Shown: positions 40,670 to 50,245 of the stretch, piece after piece
How positions within the stretch are numbered: the first letter of the stretch is position 1
Layout of the letters: each line of letters opens with the position of its first letter
NCBI GenBank assembly: GCA_002723255.1
Contig: PBNW01000027.1
Span: 1-53,185 of the forward strand
Direction: 5' to 3'
DNA length: 53,185 bases
From: Pelagibacterium sp.
Lineage (GTDB): Bacteria; Pseudomonadota; Alphaproteobacteria; Rhizobiales; Devosiaceae
Notes under the pieces: generated by a model
Databases searched by the model: none
What the model saw: only the letters and a program-made list of their open reading frames with translations
Told to the model about the DNA's origin: nothing
Translations under genes and position numbers: made by a program

Positions 40670-41560
40670 ATGACCGAAGATCAATTCGATTCCCAGCTTG
40701 CCGATTGCGCCACCCAGACCGAAGCGTTTCTGGCCGCCCATATTGCAACGCTCGACGCCCCCGAGCGCCTCTTGGCCGCCATCGCGCACGGTACGCTGGG
40801 CGGCGGCAAGCGCCTGCGCCCCTTCCTCGTGCGCCTTTCCGCTTCGCTGTTTGACGTGCCGCACGAAAAAAGCCTCGCTGTGGGCGCCGCACTCGAAATG
40901 ATCCATTGTTATTCCCTCGTCCATGACGATCTGCCCGACATGGACCATGACGAACTCCGCCGCGGCAAACCCACCGTCTGGAAAGCCTTCGATCCGGCTC
41001 TCGCCATCCTGGCCGGCGACGCGCTTCTGACTGAAGCTTTCGCACTGTTGTCCGATCCGCGCAGCCATCCCGATCCAGCCATCCGCGCCGAACTGGTTCT
41101 GACCCTCGCCCATGCAGCCGGATCCGCCGGCATGGTGGGTGGACAGGTCCTCGATATCGAAGGCGAAACAAACCCGCTCGACGAAGACGCGATTTTCACG
41201 ATGCAGGCCAAAAAAACCGGCGCCCTGATCCGGGTGGGCGTTGAAATGGGCGCCATTCTCGGCAATGCCAACTCCACCCAGCGAGCCGAACTGATCCGCT
41301 TCGGGACCGCCGCCGGGCTCGCCTTCCAGATCGCAGATGACATCCTCGATGTCACCGCCACCTCCGATGCGCTGGGCAAGACCGCCGGCAAGGATGTGGC
41401 GCAAAACAAATCGACGATCATTGCCCGCAGCGGCCTTGATGCCGCCCGGAAGGTCTTGGACGATGCCGTAGCAAACGGTCTCGATGCGCTGGAGAATTTC
41501 GGCCCAAGCGCAGATCGCCTCCGGTCGCTCATTCGGCATTTCGCCGACCGCAGTCACTAA
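40670..41560 (+). CDS. ispA: Farnesyl diphosphate synthase-type polyprenyl synthetase
   Basis: A 296-aa short-chain prenyltransferase. The first Asp-rich motif is LVHDDLPDMD and the second is IADDILDVT; GGGKRLRPFLV is the substrate site. It condenses IPP and DMAPP to farnesyl diphosphate. ATG 40670 is used; ATG 40640 would add ten residues. It ends by overlapping the stop of a convergent acetyltransferase gene by four bases. Together with ispG it shows isoprenoid genes on both strands of this region. Confidence 0.93.
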   Translation: MTEDQFDSQLADCATQTEAFLAAHIATLDAPERLLAAIAHGTLGGGKRLRPFLVRLSASLFDVPHEKSLAVGAALEMIHCYSLVHDDLPDMDHDELRRGKPTVWKAFDPALAILAGDALLTEAFALLSDPRSHPDPAIRAELVLTLAHAAGSAGMVGGQVLDIEGETNPLDEDAIFTMQAKKTGALIRVGVEMGAILGNANSTQRAELIRFGTAAGLAFQIADDILDVTATSDALGKTAGKDVAQNKSTIIARSGLDAARKVLDDAVANGLDALENFGPSADRLRSLIRHFADRSH

Positions 41561-42027
41561 AGCCGCTTTTCCATGGCAATTCCGTAAGCCGGTCGCTGTT
41601 CAGGCAAGAGATCGCGTTCGCGGTACCCTCTCGCCTCATAGAACCGCCGCGCGGTTATCGTGCTGAACAGATAGGCCACTGACTCCCCCCGCGCGCTCAA
41701 CATCTGTTCGAGATGAACCATCATCGCCCCCGATACGCCCATGAACCGACTCTCGGGATGCACATAGTTGAGGACGATCCCCTCCCTCTCCCGAACCCCT
41801 CCGGCGCTGGCCATGTGGCCATTGGCGAAAGCCACAAAAATCGTATTGAGCGGATCATCGATCCACTTCAAAAAGTGCTCGGGCGTCTTGTTGGAAAGCC
41901 AGTGCTCCAGCCGCTCGGCATCATTGCCATGGTCGGGTACGCAAAGCTCGACAATCGAGCGCCGCAGCAGCACAGCCGCCTCTTCGGCGTCTCCCGCCAG
42001 CGCCGGGCGAATGGTAATCGTGCTCAT
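41557..42027 (-). CDS. GNAT-family N-acetyltransferase (third gene of ispG operon)
   Basis: A 156-aa GNAT protein: ITIRPALAGDAEEAAVLLRR at the N-terminus, VHPESRFMGVSGAMMVHLEQ as the acetyl-CoA loop (with Gly-x-x-Gly partly degenerate), and RFYEARGYRER. The start overlaps the preceding gene by ATGA. Its place in an operon with ispG may be only proximity; the substrate is unknown. Confidence 0.85.
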   Translation of the reverse strand: MSTITIRPALAGDAEEAAVLLRRSIVELCVPDHGNDAERLEHWLSNKTPEHFLKWIDDPLNTIFVAFANGHMASAGGVREREGIVLNYVHPESRFMGVSGAMMVHLEQMLSARGESVAYLFSTITARRFYEARGYRERDLLPEQRPAYGIAMEKRL

Positions 42028-42497
42028 CGCCGCCGGCCCAAACGCCTGCCGAGCGCCGATCCCGCAATGCGCGCCCGCTCGATACGAAGGGCGAACCCCT
42101 TTTCGTTTTCCATGAACCGCTCAAACCCAAGCTTTTCATGGAACGCCAATGACAATGTATTGGTGCGATAGACATGGCTTTCGAGCGTCTCGATACCCTT
42201 GTCTTCCATGATAGCCGCCATCCGCCGCCCGATTTCGGCCAGAACCGATGCGTTGCGATGCGCCGGATCGACACTGAACGCACCGACAAACCAGCGCCCC
42301 TCCGCCAGCGGCCAGAAATAGGTATGAGCCACATGCCGGCCATTCCGCTCGACGCAGATCAGTTGGGATTTTTCGAGCGATGCCGCAACCTTTTGCCGAT
42401 AATCCGCAACATCAAACGCGTCGCCCGCTTCTGTCGTGTGATCAGCCAAAACCCGCGAATCAAGCGTTACAATGCTATCAAGGAGAACAGAGCTCAT
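42024..42497 (-). CDS. GNAT-family acetyltransferase-like protein (second gene of ispG operon)
   Basis: A 157-aa protein with a weakly conserved GNAT fold: [20 protein letters not shown] as the loop (R/Q-G-G replaced by RNASV) and [13 protein letters not shown] at the C-terminus. The loss of the canonical Gly residues raises doubt about acetyl-CoA binding. It overlaps both neighbours by four bases, so three genes are tightly coupled. Confidence 0.75.
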   Translation of the reverse strand: MSSVLLDSIVTLDSRVLADHTTEAGDAFDVADYRQKVAASLEKSQLICVERNGRHVAHTYFWPLAEGRWFVGAFSVDPAHRNASVLAEIGRRMAAIMEDKGIETLESHVYRTNTLSLAFHEKLGFERFMENEKGFALRIERARIAGSALGRRLGRRR

Positions 42498-43738
42498 TCC
42501 GCCGCTGGCTTGGCCCGCCCTGCCCCGAACCGGTTTTCAATATAATCGGCAACCATGCGCTTGAACTGGTCGGCAACATCGGCGCCCTTGAGCGTCGTCA
42601 CCTTCTGGCCCTCTATAAACACAGGCGCCGATGGCGTTTCCCCGGTGCCGGGCAGCGAAATGCCGATATCGGCGTGCTTGGATTCCCCCGGCCCGTTGAC
42701 GATGCACCCCATCACCGCAACGCTCATGGCCTCAACGCCAGGATATTTCTCCCGCCATTCAGGCATTGAGGTTGAGAGATGGTCCTGGATATCTTTTGCC
42801 AAAGTCTGAAACGTCGTCGACGTCGTCCGGCCGCAACCGGGGCAAGCCGCTACCACAGGCACGAACTGACGAAACCCCATTGTCTGGAGCAATTCCTGCG
42901 CCACCTTGACCTCAAGCGTCCGGTCGCCGTCCGGTTCGGGGGTCAGCGAAATGCGGATCGTATCGCCAATACCCTGCTGCAGCAGGATGCCCAGCGCCGC
43001 CGAGGAGGCGACGATCCCCTTGGACCCCATTCCCGCTTCGGTTAGTCCCAGATGCAGCGCGTAATCGCAACGCACCGCCAGTTCCTGATAGACCGAAATC
43101 AGCTGCTGGACGTCCGACACCTTGGTCGACAGGATGATCTTGTCGCGTCCCATGCCCAGCTCTTCGGCCCGCTCGGCCGAAAGGATCGCCGAGCGGATGA
43201 TGGCTTCGCGCTGAACATGCGCTGCGCTCCAGGGATCGGTCCGGCCCGCGTTTTCATCCATCAGAACGGTCAGCAATTCCTGATCGAGCGAGCCCCAATT
43301 GACCCCGATCCGCACCGGCTTGTCGTACCGGTTGGCGATCTCGATCATCTGGGAGAATTGCTTGTCGCGCTTGTCCTTGAAGCCAACATTGCCCGGATTG
43401 ACCCGGTACTTGGCCAAAGCCTCCGCACACGCGGGATGGTCGGACAGCAGCTTGTGCCCGATATAGTGGAAATCGCCCACCAGCGGCACGTTGACACCGC
43501 GCACCATAAGCCGGTCGCGGATATGAGGCACCGCAGCGGCGGCCTCGTCCCGGTCCACGGTAATGCGGACAATCTCCGAACCGGCCCTCGCCAGCGCCGC
43601 GACCTGACGCACTGTTGCATCGATATCGGCGGTGTCGGTATTGGTCATCGACTGGACCACAATGGGGCCGCCGCCTCCCACCATCACTCCGCCGACATCG
43701 ACCCCGACCGTTGTTTTGCGCTGCGCTGGACCTGACAT
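42494..43738 (-). CDS. ispG: 4-hydroxy-3-methylbut-2-enyl diphosphate synthase
   Basis: A 414-aa iron-sulfur enzyme of the MEP pathway. The N-terminal [20 protein letters not shown] and the C-terminal cluster ligands ACPGCGRTT and [17 protein letters not shown] are as in IspG/GcpE. It reductively opens the cyclodiphosphate to HMBPP. It is the first gene of a three-gene operon with two acetyltransferase-like genes. Confidence 0.97.
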   Translation of the reverse strand: MSGPAQRKTTVGVDVGGVMVGGGGPIVVQSMTNTDTADIDATVRQVAALARAGSEIVRITVDRDEAAAAVPHIRDRLMVRGVNVPLVGDFHYIGHKLLSDHPACAEALAKYRVNPGNVGFKDKRDKQFSQMIEIANRYDKPVRIGVNWGSLDQELLTVLMDENAGRTDPWSAAHVQREAIIRSAILSAERAEELGMGRDKIILSTKVSDVQQLISVYQELAVRCDYALHLGLTEAGMGSKGIVASSAALGILLQQGIGDTIRISLTPEPDGDRTLEVKVAQELLQTMGFRQFVPVVAACPGCGRTTSTTFQTLAKDIQDHLSTSMPEWREKYPGVEAMSVAVMGCIVNGPGESKHADIGISLPGTGETPSAPVFIEGQKVTTLKGADVADQFKRMVADYIENRFGAGRAKPAAE

Positions 43739-43812
43739 GACCCGTACTCTTTGTTCTCGTCGAACACATAAGCCTTCACAAAGACCAGTGCAATGTTACA
43801 CCCGTGCGACCA

Positions 43813-43918
43813 GGAGTGCTTCCAGGATAAGTGAGCACCACTTATCCGGTTCGGAAGCACGACCAATAAAGACTGCGAGAAATTGAAGCGATTCCAAGAA
43901 GCGCTGAAATGCTTTAGC
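43813..43918 (+). repeat. Mosaic palindromic element, copy H
   Basis: GGAGTGCTTCCAGGATAAGT opens the copy, with core stem GGATAAGTG/CACTTATCC, GTTCGGAAGCACGACCAATA, and the right half AATTGAAGCGATTCCAAGAA as in copy F, ending GCTTTA. It shares its left module with copy D and its right module with copy F. It lies upstream of the YkvA-type gene. Confidence 0.85.
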
Positions 43919-43956
43919 GGCCTTGAACGCTGCTCGCCGATCCCTATCTAAAACTC

Positions 43957-44268
43957 ATGATAAAGAACCTCGCTTCCCTCCTGCTGCCTCGCTTCCTGCG
44001 GTTTCGCAAGGAAGCGTTCTTGCTCTGGAAGGCCTTCTGGTCACCGGGCACCCCGCTCTATCTCAAGTTCGCGACCTTTGCGGCCGCGGCCTATCTGGTC
44101 TGGCCCATCGATCTGATCACGGATTTCATTCCGCTGCTCGGTTGGGTCGACGACATTATTCTGGTGCCGCTCCTGGTCAGTTGGATCGTTTCGCGCCTGC
44201 CGGTAACCGCACCGGTTCGCGCGCGCCGGGACGGCCCGATCATTGATGGAACGGCGCGCCGTATGTAA
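43957..44268 (+). CDS. YkvA-family small membrane protein (DUF1232)
   Basis: A 103-aa protein with the DUF1232 signature YLVWPIDLITDFIPLLGWVDDI followed by a hydrophobic stretch. A basic N-terminus and a disordered tail flank it. The function is unknown. It precedes the DUF3309 gene on the same strand. Confidence 0.9.
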   Translation: MIKNLASLLLPRFLRFRKEAFLLWKAFWSPGTPLYLKFATFAAAAYLVWPIDLITDFIPLLGWVDDIILVPLLVSWIVSRLPVTAPVRARRDGPIIDGTARRM

Positions 44269-44347
44269 AATAGCCTGTCCGCGGGAACCATTTGTCCCTC
44301 ACAAAAGTTTTACGGGCCATAATGGTCACTGTGAGGGAATTTGAAAA

Positions 44348-44506
44348 ATGGGCCTTTCGACAATTCTGATTATCATTTTGATTTTGCTTTTGATCGGCGC
44401 TTTGCCCACTTGGGGATATTCACGCGCCTGGGGCTACGGCCCGACCGGTATTCTCGGTGTCATTCTGGTCGTTATCCTCATCCTGATGTTGATGGGTACG
44501 ATCTAG
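44348..44506 (+). CDS. DUF3309-type 52-aa membrane protein
   Basis: A frame from ATG 44348 to TAG 44506 coding MGLSTILIIILILLLIGALP, then TWGYSRAWGYGPTGILG and a second hydrophobic helix. The YGPTGILG turn between two helices is the DUF3309 pattern, common in Proteobacteria. GAGGG lies 12 bases upstream. It is followed by a terminator. The role is unknown. Confidence 0.85.
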   Translation: MGLSTILIIILILLLIGALPTWGYSRAWGYGPTGILGVILVVILILMLMGTI

Positions 44507-44588
44507 CTGTTTGACGGCCCGCGCATCCTTTCTGGTGCGGGCTGTCCTTCCCGGGGATTCCGGGCTCTATGATTGATCTCCTCCCCTT

Positions 44589-44621
44589 GGACGGCCCGGA
44601 TTTTCCGCGCCGTCCTTTTTT
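44589..44621 (+). terminator. Rho-independent terminator after the DUF3309 gene
   Basis: GGACGGC, a 13-base loop, GCCGTCC, then TTTTTT. It runs into the end of the convergent pyruvate carboxylase gene. A weaker hairpin (GCCCGC...GCGGGC) lies at about 44518-44543. Confidence 0.85.
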
Positions 44622-47600
44622 AGTCCAGCCGGATCAAGAGGTCCTTGGCATCGATCTGATCGCCGGGCTTGACGAGAACTTCGGCCACGGTCCCGTCGGC
44701 CTCGGCGTGCAGCGCGGTTTCCATCTTCATGGCTTCGATCGAAAGCAGCACATCGCCAGCCTCGACCTTCTGGCCTGCTTGCACGGCCAACGATGAGACA
44801 ACCCCCGGCATGGGTGCGCCAACCTGTTTGACATCGCCTGTTGTCGCCTTGGGGCGGGCAACGATGTCGCCGGCCTTGAGCCGGTCAGGAACGGCCACGG
44901 CGCGAGGCTGACCGTTGAGGTCGAAAAACACCCGCACCATGCCCTTTTCATTGGTTTCCGACTGGCCGAGGAACTGGACCACCATGGTCTTGCCCTTTTC
45001 GAGATCGACCATAATCTCGTCGGCCGGATTAAGTCCGTAAAAATAGACGGGCGTGGGCAGCACTTCGGTCGGCCCGTAAAGGTCCTGGGCCTTGGCGAAT
45101 TCGGCAAAGACTTTCGGATACATGAGATACGAGGCAAGCCGGAAATCGTCGATTTCCATGCCAGAGGCCTCCTCGGCCTTCTTGCGCTCTGCTTCGAGAT
45201 CAGCCGGAGCCAGCCCCTTGCCGGGACGCTCGGTCAGGGCCTTCTTCCCCTTCAGAACCTTTTTTTGCAGCGCCTCAGGAAACCCGCCAGTCGGCTGGCC
45301 CAGATCGCCGGCAAAAAACCCGATCACCGAATCGGGGAACGACACATCCTTTTCAGGGCTCTCGACGTCGGCACGCTTGAGACCCGATGACACCATGGCC
45401 AGCGCCATATCGCCCACCACTTTGGAGCTTGGCGTCACCTTGACGATATCACCAAACATCTGGTTGACGTCTGCATAGGTCTGGGCGACTTCGTGCCAGC
45501 GGGTTTCCAGCCCCATCGAGCGGGCCTGTTCCTTGAGATTGGTGAACTGCCCGCCCGGCATTTCGTGCAGATAGACCTCGGAAGCGCCGCCCTTCAAGTC
45601 ACTCTCAAAGGCGCGATACTGCGTGCGCACCGCTTCCCAGTAAAACGAGATTTCTCTTATCGCCTTCGGCGAAAGCTGCGCGTCGCGCTCGGTCCCTTCA
45701 AGCGCGGCGACCAGAGACCCAAGAGTGGGCTGGCTCGTCGTGCCCGAAAACGAATCCATCGCCGCATCGACCGCGTCCACTCCGGCCTCACAGGCCGCAA
45801 GCACCGTCGCCGCCGAAGCCCCCGACGTGTCGTGGGTATGGAAATGAATCGGTAACCCGATCTCTCTTTTAAGCGTCGCAAACAGCTTTTTGGCCGCCGG
45901 CGCCTTCATCACCCCGGCCATGTCTTTGATGCCCAGCACATGCGCGCCCGCAGCTTCGAGTTCCTTGGCCAGCCCAACATAGTATTTCAGATCATATTTT
46001 GCCCGGTCCGGGTCGAGCATGTCGCCGGTGTAGCACACGACGCCCTCGCAGACCTTGCCGCTCTCGATCACCGCATCCATGGCGACCCGCATGTTCTCGA
46101 CCCAGTTGAGGCAATCGAACACCCGAAAAATATCGATTCCACCTTCAGCGGCCTTTTTGACAAAGAACTGCACGACATTGTCGGGATAATTGGTGTAACC
46201 GACACCATTCGCCCCGCGCAGCAGCATCTGGGTCAGAATGTTGGGCGCCCCCTCGCGAATCTTTTTCAGCCGCTCCCATGGATCCTCGTTCAGAAACCGC
46301 ATGGAAACGTCAAACGTCGCCCCGCCCCAACATTCGAGCGAAAACAGGTCAGGCAGGCCGCGACTATAGGCCTTGGCGATCTTTTCCATGTCGAAGGTGC
46401 GCATGCGGGTGGCCAGAAGGCTCTGGTGCCCGTCGCGCATCGTCGTGTCGGTGAACAGCACCCGATTTTGCGCCTTCATCCAGTCAGCCAGCCCCTTGGC
46501 GCCATCGCGCTCGAGGATCTGCCGGCTGCCCTCGACGACGGAAAGCGGCGGATATTCCGGGATCACCGGCGCCGCCGCATTGGTTGGCGGCCTTGGCCGG
46601 TCACGCACTTCGGGGTGACCGTTGACCGTCACATCGGCGATATAGGTCAAAAGCTTGGTCGCCCGATCCTTGCGCTTTTCGATATCGAACAGCTCGGGCG
46701 TCGTGTCGATAAACCGCGTTGTATAGGTGTTGTCGCGGAATTTGGGGTGCGAAATGATGTTTTCGAGGAACGCAAGATTGGTCGACACGCCGCGAATGCG
46801 GAATTCGCGCAGCGCCCGGTCCATCCGCGCAATCGCTTCTTCAGGCGTCGGCGCCCAGCAGGTCACCTTTTCCAAGAGCGGGTCGTAGAACCGGGTGATG
46901 ATCGCGCCCGAATAGGCCGTCCCGCCATCGAGCCGCACGCCGAACCCGGTCGCCCCGCGATAGGCCGTTATCCGCCCGTAATCGGGGATGAAGTTTTCTT
47001 CGGGGTCTTCAGTGGTAACCCGGCATTGCAGGGCATGGCCATGCAAAACGATGTCCTTTTGTTCAGGCACTCCCGATTGCGGCGTCCCGATGACCGCCCC
47101 GTCCATAACCCTGATCTGCGCCTTGACGATATCGATGCCCGTGACCTCTTCGGTCACCGTGTGCTCGACCTGAATGCGCGGATTGACCTCGATGAAGTAG
47201 AACTCGTCGGTCTGGGCATCCATCAGGAACTCGACGGTCCCCGCACAGCGGTAACCCGCCTCATTGCCCAGCTTCAGCGCCGCATCTGTCAGCGCCTTGC
47301 GGGTCTCTTCCGAGAGGTACGGCGCCGGCGCGCGCTCAACCACTTTCTGGTTGCGCCGCTGTACCGAACAATCGCGCTCGAACAGATGCACCAGATTGCC
47401 GTGATCGTCGCCGAGCAGTTGCACCTCAACGTGCCGGGCCTTTTCAACAAGCTTTTCGAGATACATCTCGTCCTTGCCGAACGCCGCCTTGGCCTCACGC
47501 TTGCCTTCGGACACTTCGGACCGCAGTTGCTTGGGGTCGGTGATGCGTCGCATGCCGCGTCCGCCGCCGCCCCAACTCGCCTTGAGCATGAGCGGATAGC

Positions 47601-48060
47601 CGATCGCATCGGCCATTTTGGCCACTTCATCAAGATCGTCGGGCAAAGGGTCTGTGGCCGGGACCACCGGCACGCCCGCCTTGATCGCCATATTGCGTGC
47701 CGCGACCTTGTTGCCCAGATCGCGCATGGTCTGGGCTTTCGGCCCGATAAAGATGATTCCGGCATCCTCGCACGCATCGGCAAATTCAGGGCTTTCCGAC
47801 AACAGCCCGTAACCGGGATGGATGGCATCGGCACCGGAAATTCGGGCCACGCGAATATATTCGTCGATCTGCAGATAGGCTTCCACCGGCCCCTTGCCCT
47901 GCCCGATCAGATACGCCTCGTCCGCCTTGAACCGATGCAGCGCCAGCTTGTCCTCTTCAGCAAACACAGCAACCGTTTTCAGCCCCAGCTCATTGGCGGC
48001 CCGGAACACCCGGATCGCGATCTCTGAGCGGTTGGCGACGAGAATCTTCTTGATGGCCAT
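44620..48060 (-). CDS. pyc: Pyruvate carboxylase
   Basis: A 1146-aa single-chain enzyme carboxylating pyruvate to oxaloacetate. Domains in order: biotin carboxylase (residues 1-455, ATP-grasp GGGGRGMR and EVNPRIQVEHTVTEE), carboxyltransferase (about 530-860, metal-binding TTMRDGHQSLLATRMRT and HFHTHDTSG), a central allosteric region, and the biotinyl domain with Lys in EAMKMET near the C-terminus. Length is normal for alpha4-type Pyc. It is monocistronic, with a TAGAGCGTGTC repeat remnant 19 bp upstream. Confidence 0.98.
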   Translation of the reverse strand: MAIKKILVANRSEIAIRVFRAANELGLKTVAVFAEEDKLALHRFKADEAYLIGQGKGPVEAYLQIDEYIRVARISGADAIHPGYGLLSESPEFADACEDAGIIFIGPKAQTMRDLGNKVAARNMAIKAGVPVVPATDPLPDDLDEVAKMADAIGYPLMLKASWGGGGRGMRRITDPKQLRSEVSEGKREAKAAFGKDEMYLEKLVEKARHVEVQLLGDDHGNLVHLFERDCSVQRRNQKVVERAPAPYLSEETRKALTDAALKLGNEAGYRCAGTVEFLMDAQTDEFYFIEVNPRIQVEHTVTEEVTGIDIVKAQIRVMDGAVIGTPQSGVPEQKDIVLHGHALQCRVTTEDPEENFIPDYGRITAYRGATGFGVRLDGGTAYSGAIITRFYDPLLEKVTCWAPTPEEAIARMDRALREFRIRGVSTNLAFLENIISHPKFRDNTYTTRFIDTTPELFDIEKRKDRATKLLTYIADVTVNGHPEVRDRPRPPTNAAAPVIPEYPPLSVVEGSRQILERDGAKGLADWMKAQNRVLFTDTTMRDGHQSLLATRMRTFDMEKIAKAYSRGLPDLFSLECWGGATFDVSMRFLNEDPWERLKKIREGAPNILTQMLLRGANGVGYTNYPDNVVQFFVKKAAEGGIDIFRVFDCLNWVENMRVAMDAVIESGKVCEGVVCYTGDMLDPDRAKYDLKYYVGLAKELEAAGAHVLGIKDMAGVMKAPAAKKLFATLKREIGLPIHFHTHDTSGASAATVLAACEAGVDAVDAAMDSFSGTTSQPTLGSLVAALEGTERDAQLSPKAIREISFYWEAVRTQYRAFESDLKGGASEVYLHEMPGGQFTNLKEQARSMGLETRWHEVAQTYADVNQMFGDIVKVTPSSKVVGDMALAMVSSGLKRADVESPEKDVSFPDSVIGFFAGDLGQPTGGFPEALQKKVLKGKKALTERPGKGLAPADLEAERKKAEEASGMEIDDFRLASYLMYPKVFAEFAKAQDLYGPTEVLPTPVYFYGLNPADEIMVDLEKGKTMVVQFLGQSETNEKGMVRVFFDLNGQPRAVAVPDRLKAGDIVARPKATTGDVKQVGAPMPGVVSSLAVQAGQKVEAGDVLLSIEAMKMETALHAEADGTVAEVLVKPGDQIDAKDLLIRLD

Positions 48061-48080
48061 GGACTGGGAAACCCCCTGCT

Positions 48081-48100
48081 AGAGCGTGTCGGGGCGCATG
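48081..48100 (+). repeat. Possible left-end remnant of a mosaic palindromic element
   Basis: TAGAGCGTGTCGGGGCGCAT begins like the family left end but diverges after 11 bases. It sits in the pyc leader region. Weak. Confidence 0.4.
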
Positions 48101-48133
48101 GGAACACACGCCCGCAGATCGTGTTGCCGTCAC

Positions 48134-48157
48134 TAAAACCGGCCGCCATACGGCCGG
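48134..48157 (-). terminator. Probable terminator downstream of the TIGR01244 gene
   Basis: CCGGCCG-TATGG-CGGCCGG followed by TTTTAGT on the minus strand, 47 bases after the stop. A second hairpin (CCCCGT-TGGC-ACGGGG) precedes it. Confidence 0.6.
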
Positions 48158-48203
48158 ACGAAACCCCGTGCCAACGGGGAAAGGGCCCTGGGCAACCGGG
48201 CGG

Positions 48204-48662
48204 TCAGGAAATCGGCTTATCCAGATGCGCGGCCAGATGACTCATGTCGTAGCCGGCCCCGGCCGCGGCATCGATGATTGCGTCCGATGTTTCGGTGCCC
48301 GCCTGGCTGAGCGCCCACAGCGTCGTCGAGCGCGTACCGGAGCGGCAAAATGCAAACACCGGCCCGCCGCTCTCATCGAGCGCATGCCGGGTGGCGGCCA
48401 CCATGTCGGGGGTCACGCCCTCGCGGCCCATGGGAATTTCGTAATAGCCAAGCCCAGCCGCCTTTGCAGCTGTCGCGATTTCGGCACCTGCCGGCTGGTC
48501 CGGTGCCTCATCATCGGGGCGGTTGTTGATGATCGAGACAAAGCCCGCCTGCTTGATCGTCTCGACATCGGACGGCAGGATCTGCCCCGAAACGCTCACG
48601 CGGTCATTGATCTTTCTGATATCCAAAACCCGGTCTCCCTGACGCCGAAAAGTTCCTACCAC
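48204..48662 (-). CDS. TIGR01244-family rhodanese/phosphatase-like protein
   Basis: A 152-aa protein of the TIGR01244 / DSP-PTPase-like family. The landmarks are ILPSDVETIKQAGFVSIINN and RPDDE, then the active loop FCRSGTRST with Cys106 and Arg111, a C-x4-R loop as in rhodaneses. Relatives are linked to sulfide detoxification as part of the Blh fusion. A TTG at 48626 (LDIRKIN) may be the true start. No beta-lactamase-like dioxygenase domain is fused or adjacent here. Confidence 0.85.
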   Translation of the reverse strand: MVGTFRRQGDRVLDIRKINDRVSVSGQILPSDVETIKQAGFVSIINNRPDDEAPDQPAGAEIATAAKAAGLGYYEIPMGREGVTPDMVAATRHALDESGGPVFAFCRSGTRSTTLWALSQAGTETSDAIIDAAAGAGYDMSHLAAHLDKPIS

Positions 48663-48715
48663 TCACCGCTCTTATAGCCATCAAGGCCACCGGTGCGCAA
48701 CAGAACCCACAAGGG

Positions 48716-50245
48716 TCAGGCCGCTTTGATTGCCGCGTCTTCGGCTTCAATCTTGGCCTCAAGCGGTTGTGGCCGGCCCAAAAGAAAGCCCTGGAACCCC
48801 GTGCAGCCCAACTCAACCAGCGCCGCATGCTGCTCGGGCGTCTCCACGCCCTCGGCAATCACCTCGATCCCCAACCCTTTGGCGATCTTGCAGATCGATT
48901 CAACAATCATCGAATCCACCGGCCGCGAAGTGATTTCAGCGACATAAGCCCTGTCGATTTTCAGGATGTCAAAAGAGAGATCGCGCAGATAACCAAGGCT
49001 TGCATGCCCGGCCCCGAAATCGTCGACAGCTATGCGCACGCCCAGCGCCCGCAGGAATTCGAGATTCTTTCGCTCGGCAGAATTCTTGTGCAATGGCGCC
49101 GTTTCGGTAATCTCGACAATGAACCGCTCGCCCATCAGCCCTGCCGCAGCAATCTCCTCTGCAAACCGCGCGGCATAATCGGGATGGCGCAGTTCTGCAG
49201 CCGATACATTGATCGCCACGACCTTCGTGGGCAGCCGCGGGACATCGGCACAAACCCGCCGCAGAACCCATTGCCCGAGCTTGGCGATCAGATCGGACTG
49301 TTCGGCAATCGGAACGAACGCTCCGGGCGAAATCATCCCCCGCACCGAATGCCGCCAGCGCACCAGCGCCTCGACAGAACGCTGTCTTCCATCCTGGCCA
49401 AAGACCGGCTGATAGTGGATTTCGAGCTCATCCATAAGGATCGCCGCCCGCAATTCTCGCTCGATAAAGCGCTGATAGCGCTCCTCGCTGAGCAACTCGC
49501 GTTCAAAGGCGATCACCCGCCCGCGTCCGCCATTCTTGCCCTTGTAAAGGGCAAGGTCGGCCTTTGAAATCAGCGTGTCCGCATCGCCCGCATCGCCGGG
49601 TGCCGTAGCAATTCCCATTGTGGCCGACAGTCGCACATCGCGTCCAGCCAAAGGTTCGGGACGGTCGAGCGTTTCGAGCACCCGGTCTCCTAGCCGTTTG
49701 AGCGCCGCCTTGGAACTGACCCCCGACAGTGCCACGGCAAATTCGTCCCCACCCAACCGGCCAATCACCGCGCCGGGCACCAATTCCTCGAGCGTCCGCA
49801 CCAACCGCACCAGCGCCTGGTCTCCTGCCGCATGCCCCGTTCCGTCGTTGATGGCTTTGAGATGATCCATATCGATCTGGATATAGGCGACCGGCATCCG
49901 CTCGGCCTCCCGCACCATGTCCCGCAGCCGGTCGAGAAAATATTTGCGGTTGAACGCTCCGGTGAGCGCGTCACGGTTGAGAGAAGCCAGCAGATCGCGC
50001 CGCCGGGTTTCGGCAAGGCTGAGCGCCCTGCGCAACGAAAAATAGCCCCATACGATGATCGCGAGGAGCGCCAGCCCGGCAATGGCCACCACCGGCAAAA
50101 CCACTTCTGCGTGCCTTGCGCCCAACCAGCCGGCAATCAGCGCTTCAAGCGCCGTGAACACGATAAGGCAGCCGGCCGCCCCTGCGGCAAAGGCAGTTCC
50201 GCGATAGACGGCCAAGATATTGGTGAGGGAAAGTTCTGTACGCAT
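48716..50245 (-). CDS. GGDEF-EAL bifunctional-type c-di-GMP protein
   Basis: A 509-aa protein. It has two membrane helices at the N-terminus (GTAFAAGAAGCLIVFTALEA, VLPVVAIAGLALLAIIVWGY), a GGDEF domain with intact LGGDEFAVAL, and an EAL domain with VEALVRW, the metal residues in INVSAAELRHP, ITETA and VDDFGAGHASL, and IAEGVETPEQ. Both activities look possible. The start MRTELSL at 50245 is chosen over TTG/ATG 33 bases upstream. It lies alone, divergent from nothing close. Confidence 0.92.
   Translation of the reverse strand: MRTELSLTNILAVYRGTAFAAGAAGCLIVFTALEALIAGWLGARHAEVVLPVVAIAGLALLAIIVWGYFSLRRALSLAETRRRDLLASLNRDALTGAFNRKYFLDRLRDMVREAERMPVAYIQIDMDHLKAINDGTGHAAGDQALVRLVRTLEELVPGAVIGRLGGDEFAVALSGVSSKAALKRLGDRVLETLDRPEPLAGRDVRLSATMGIATAPGDAGDADTLISKADLALYKGKNGGRGRVIAFERELLSEERYQRFIERELRAAILMDELEIHYQPVFGQDGRQRSVEALVRWRHSVRGMISPGAFVPIAEQSDLIAKLGQWVLRRVCADVPRLPTKVVAINVSAAELRHPDYAARFAEEIAAAGLMGERFIVEITETAPLHKNSAERKNLEFLRALGVRIAVDDFGAGHASLGYLRDLSFDILKIDRAYVAEITSRPVDSMIVESICKIAKGLGIEVIAEGVETPEQHAALVELGCTGFQGFLLGRPQPLEAKIEAEDAAIKAA

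Noticed and set aside
4479..43918. CRISPR array formed by the spaced repeats
   Set aside because: Copies are kilobases apart, 85-130 bp long and palindromic, with no regular spacers and no cas genes.
45940..48027. A 695-codon open frame on the plus strand opposite pyc
   Set aside because: It mirrors the codons of the minus-strand gene, which is a complete pyruvate carboxylase; the translation is Arg/His/Pro-rich with no motif.
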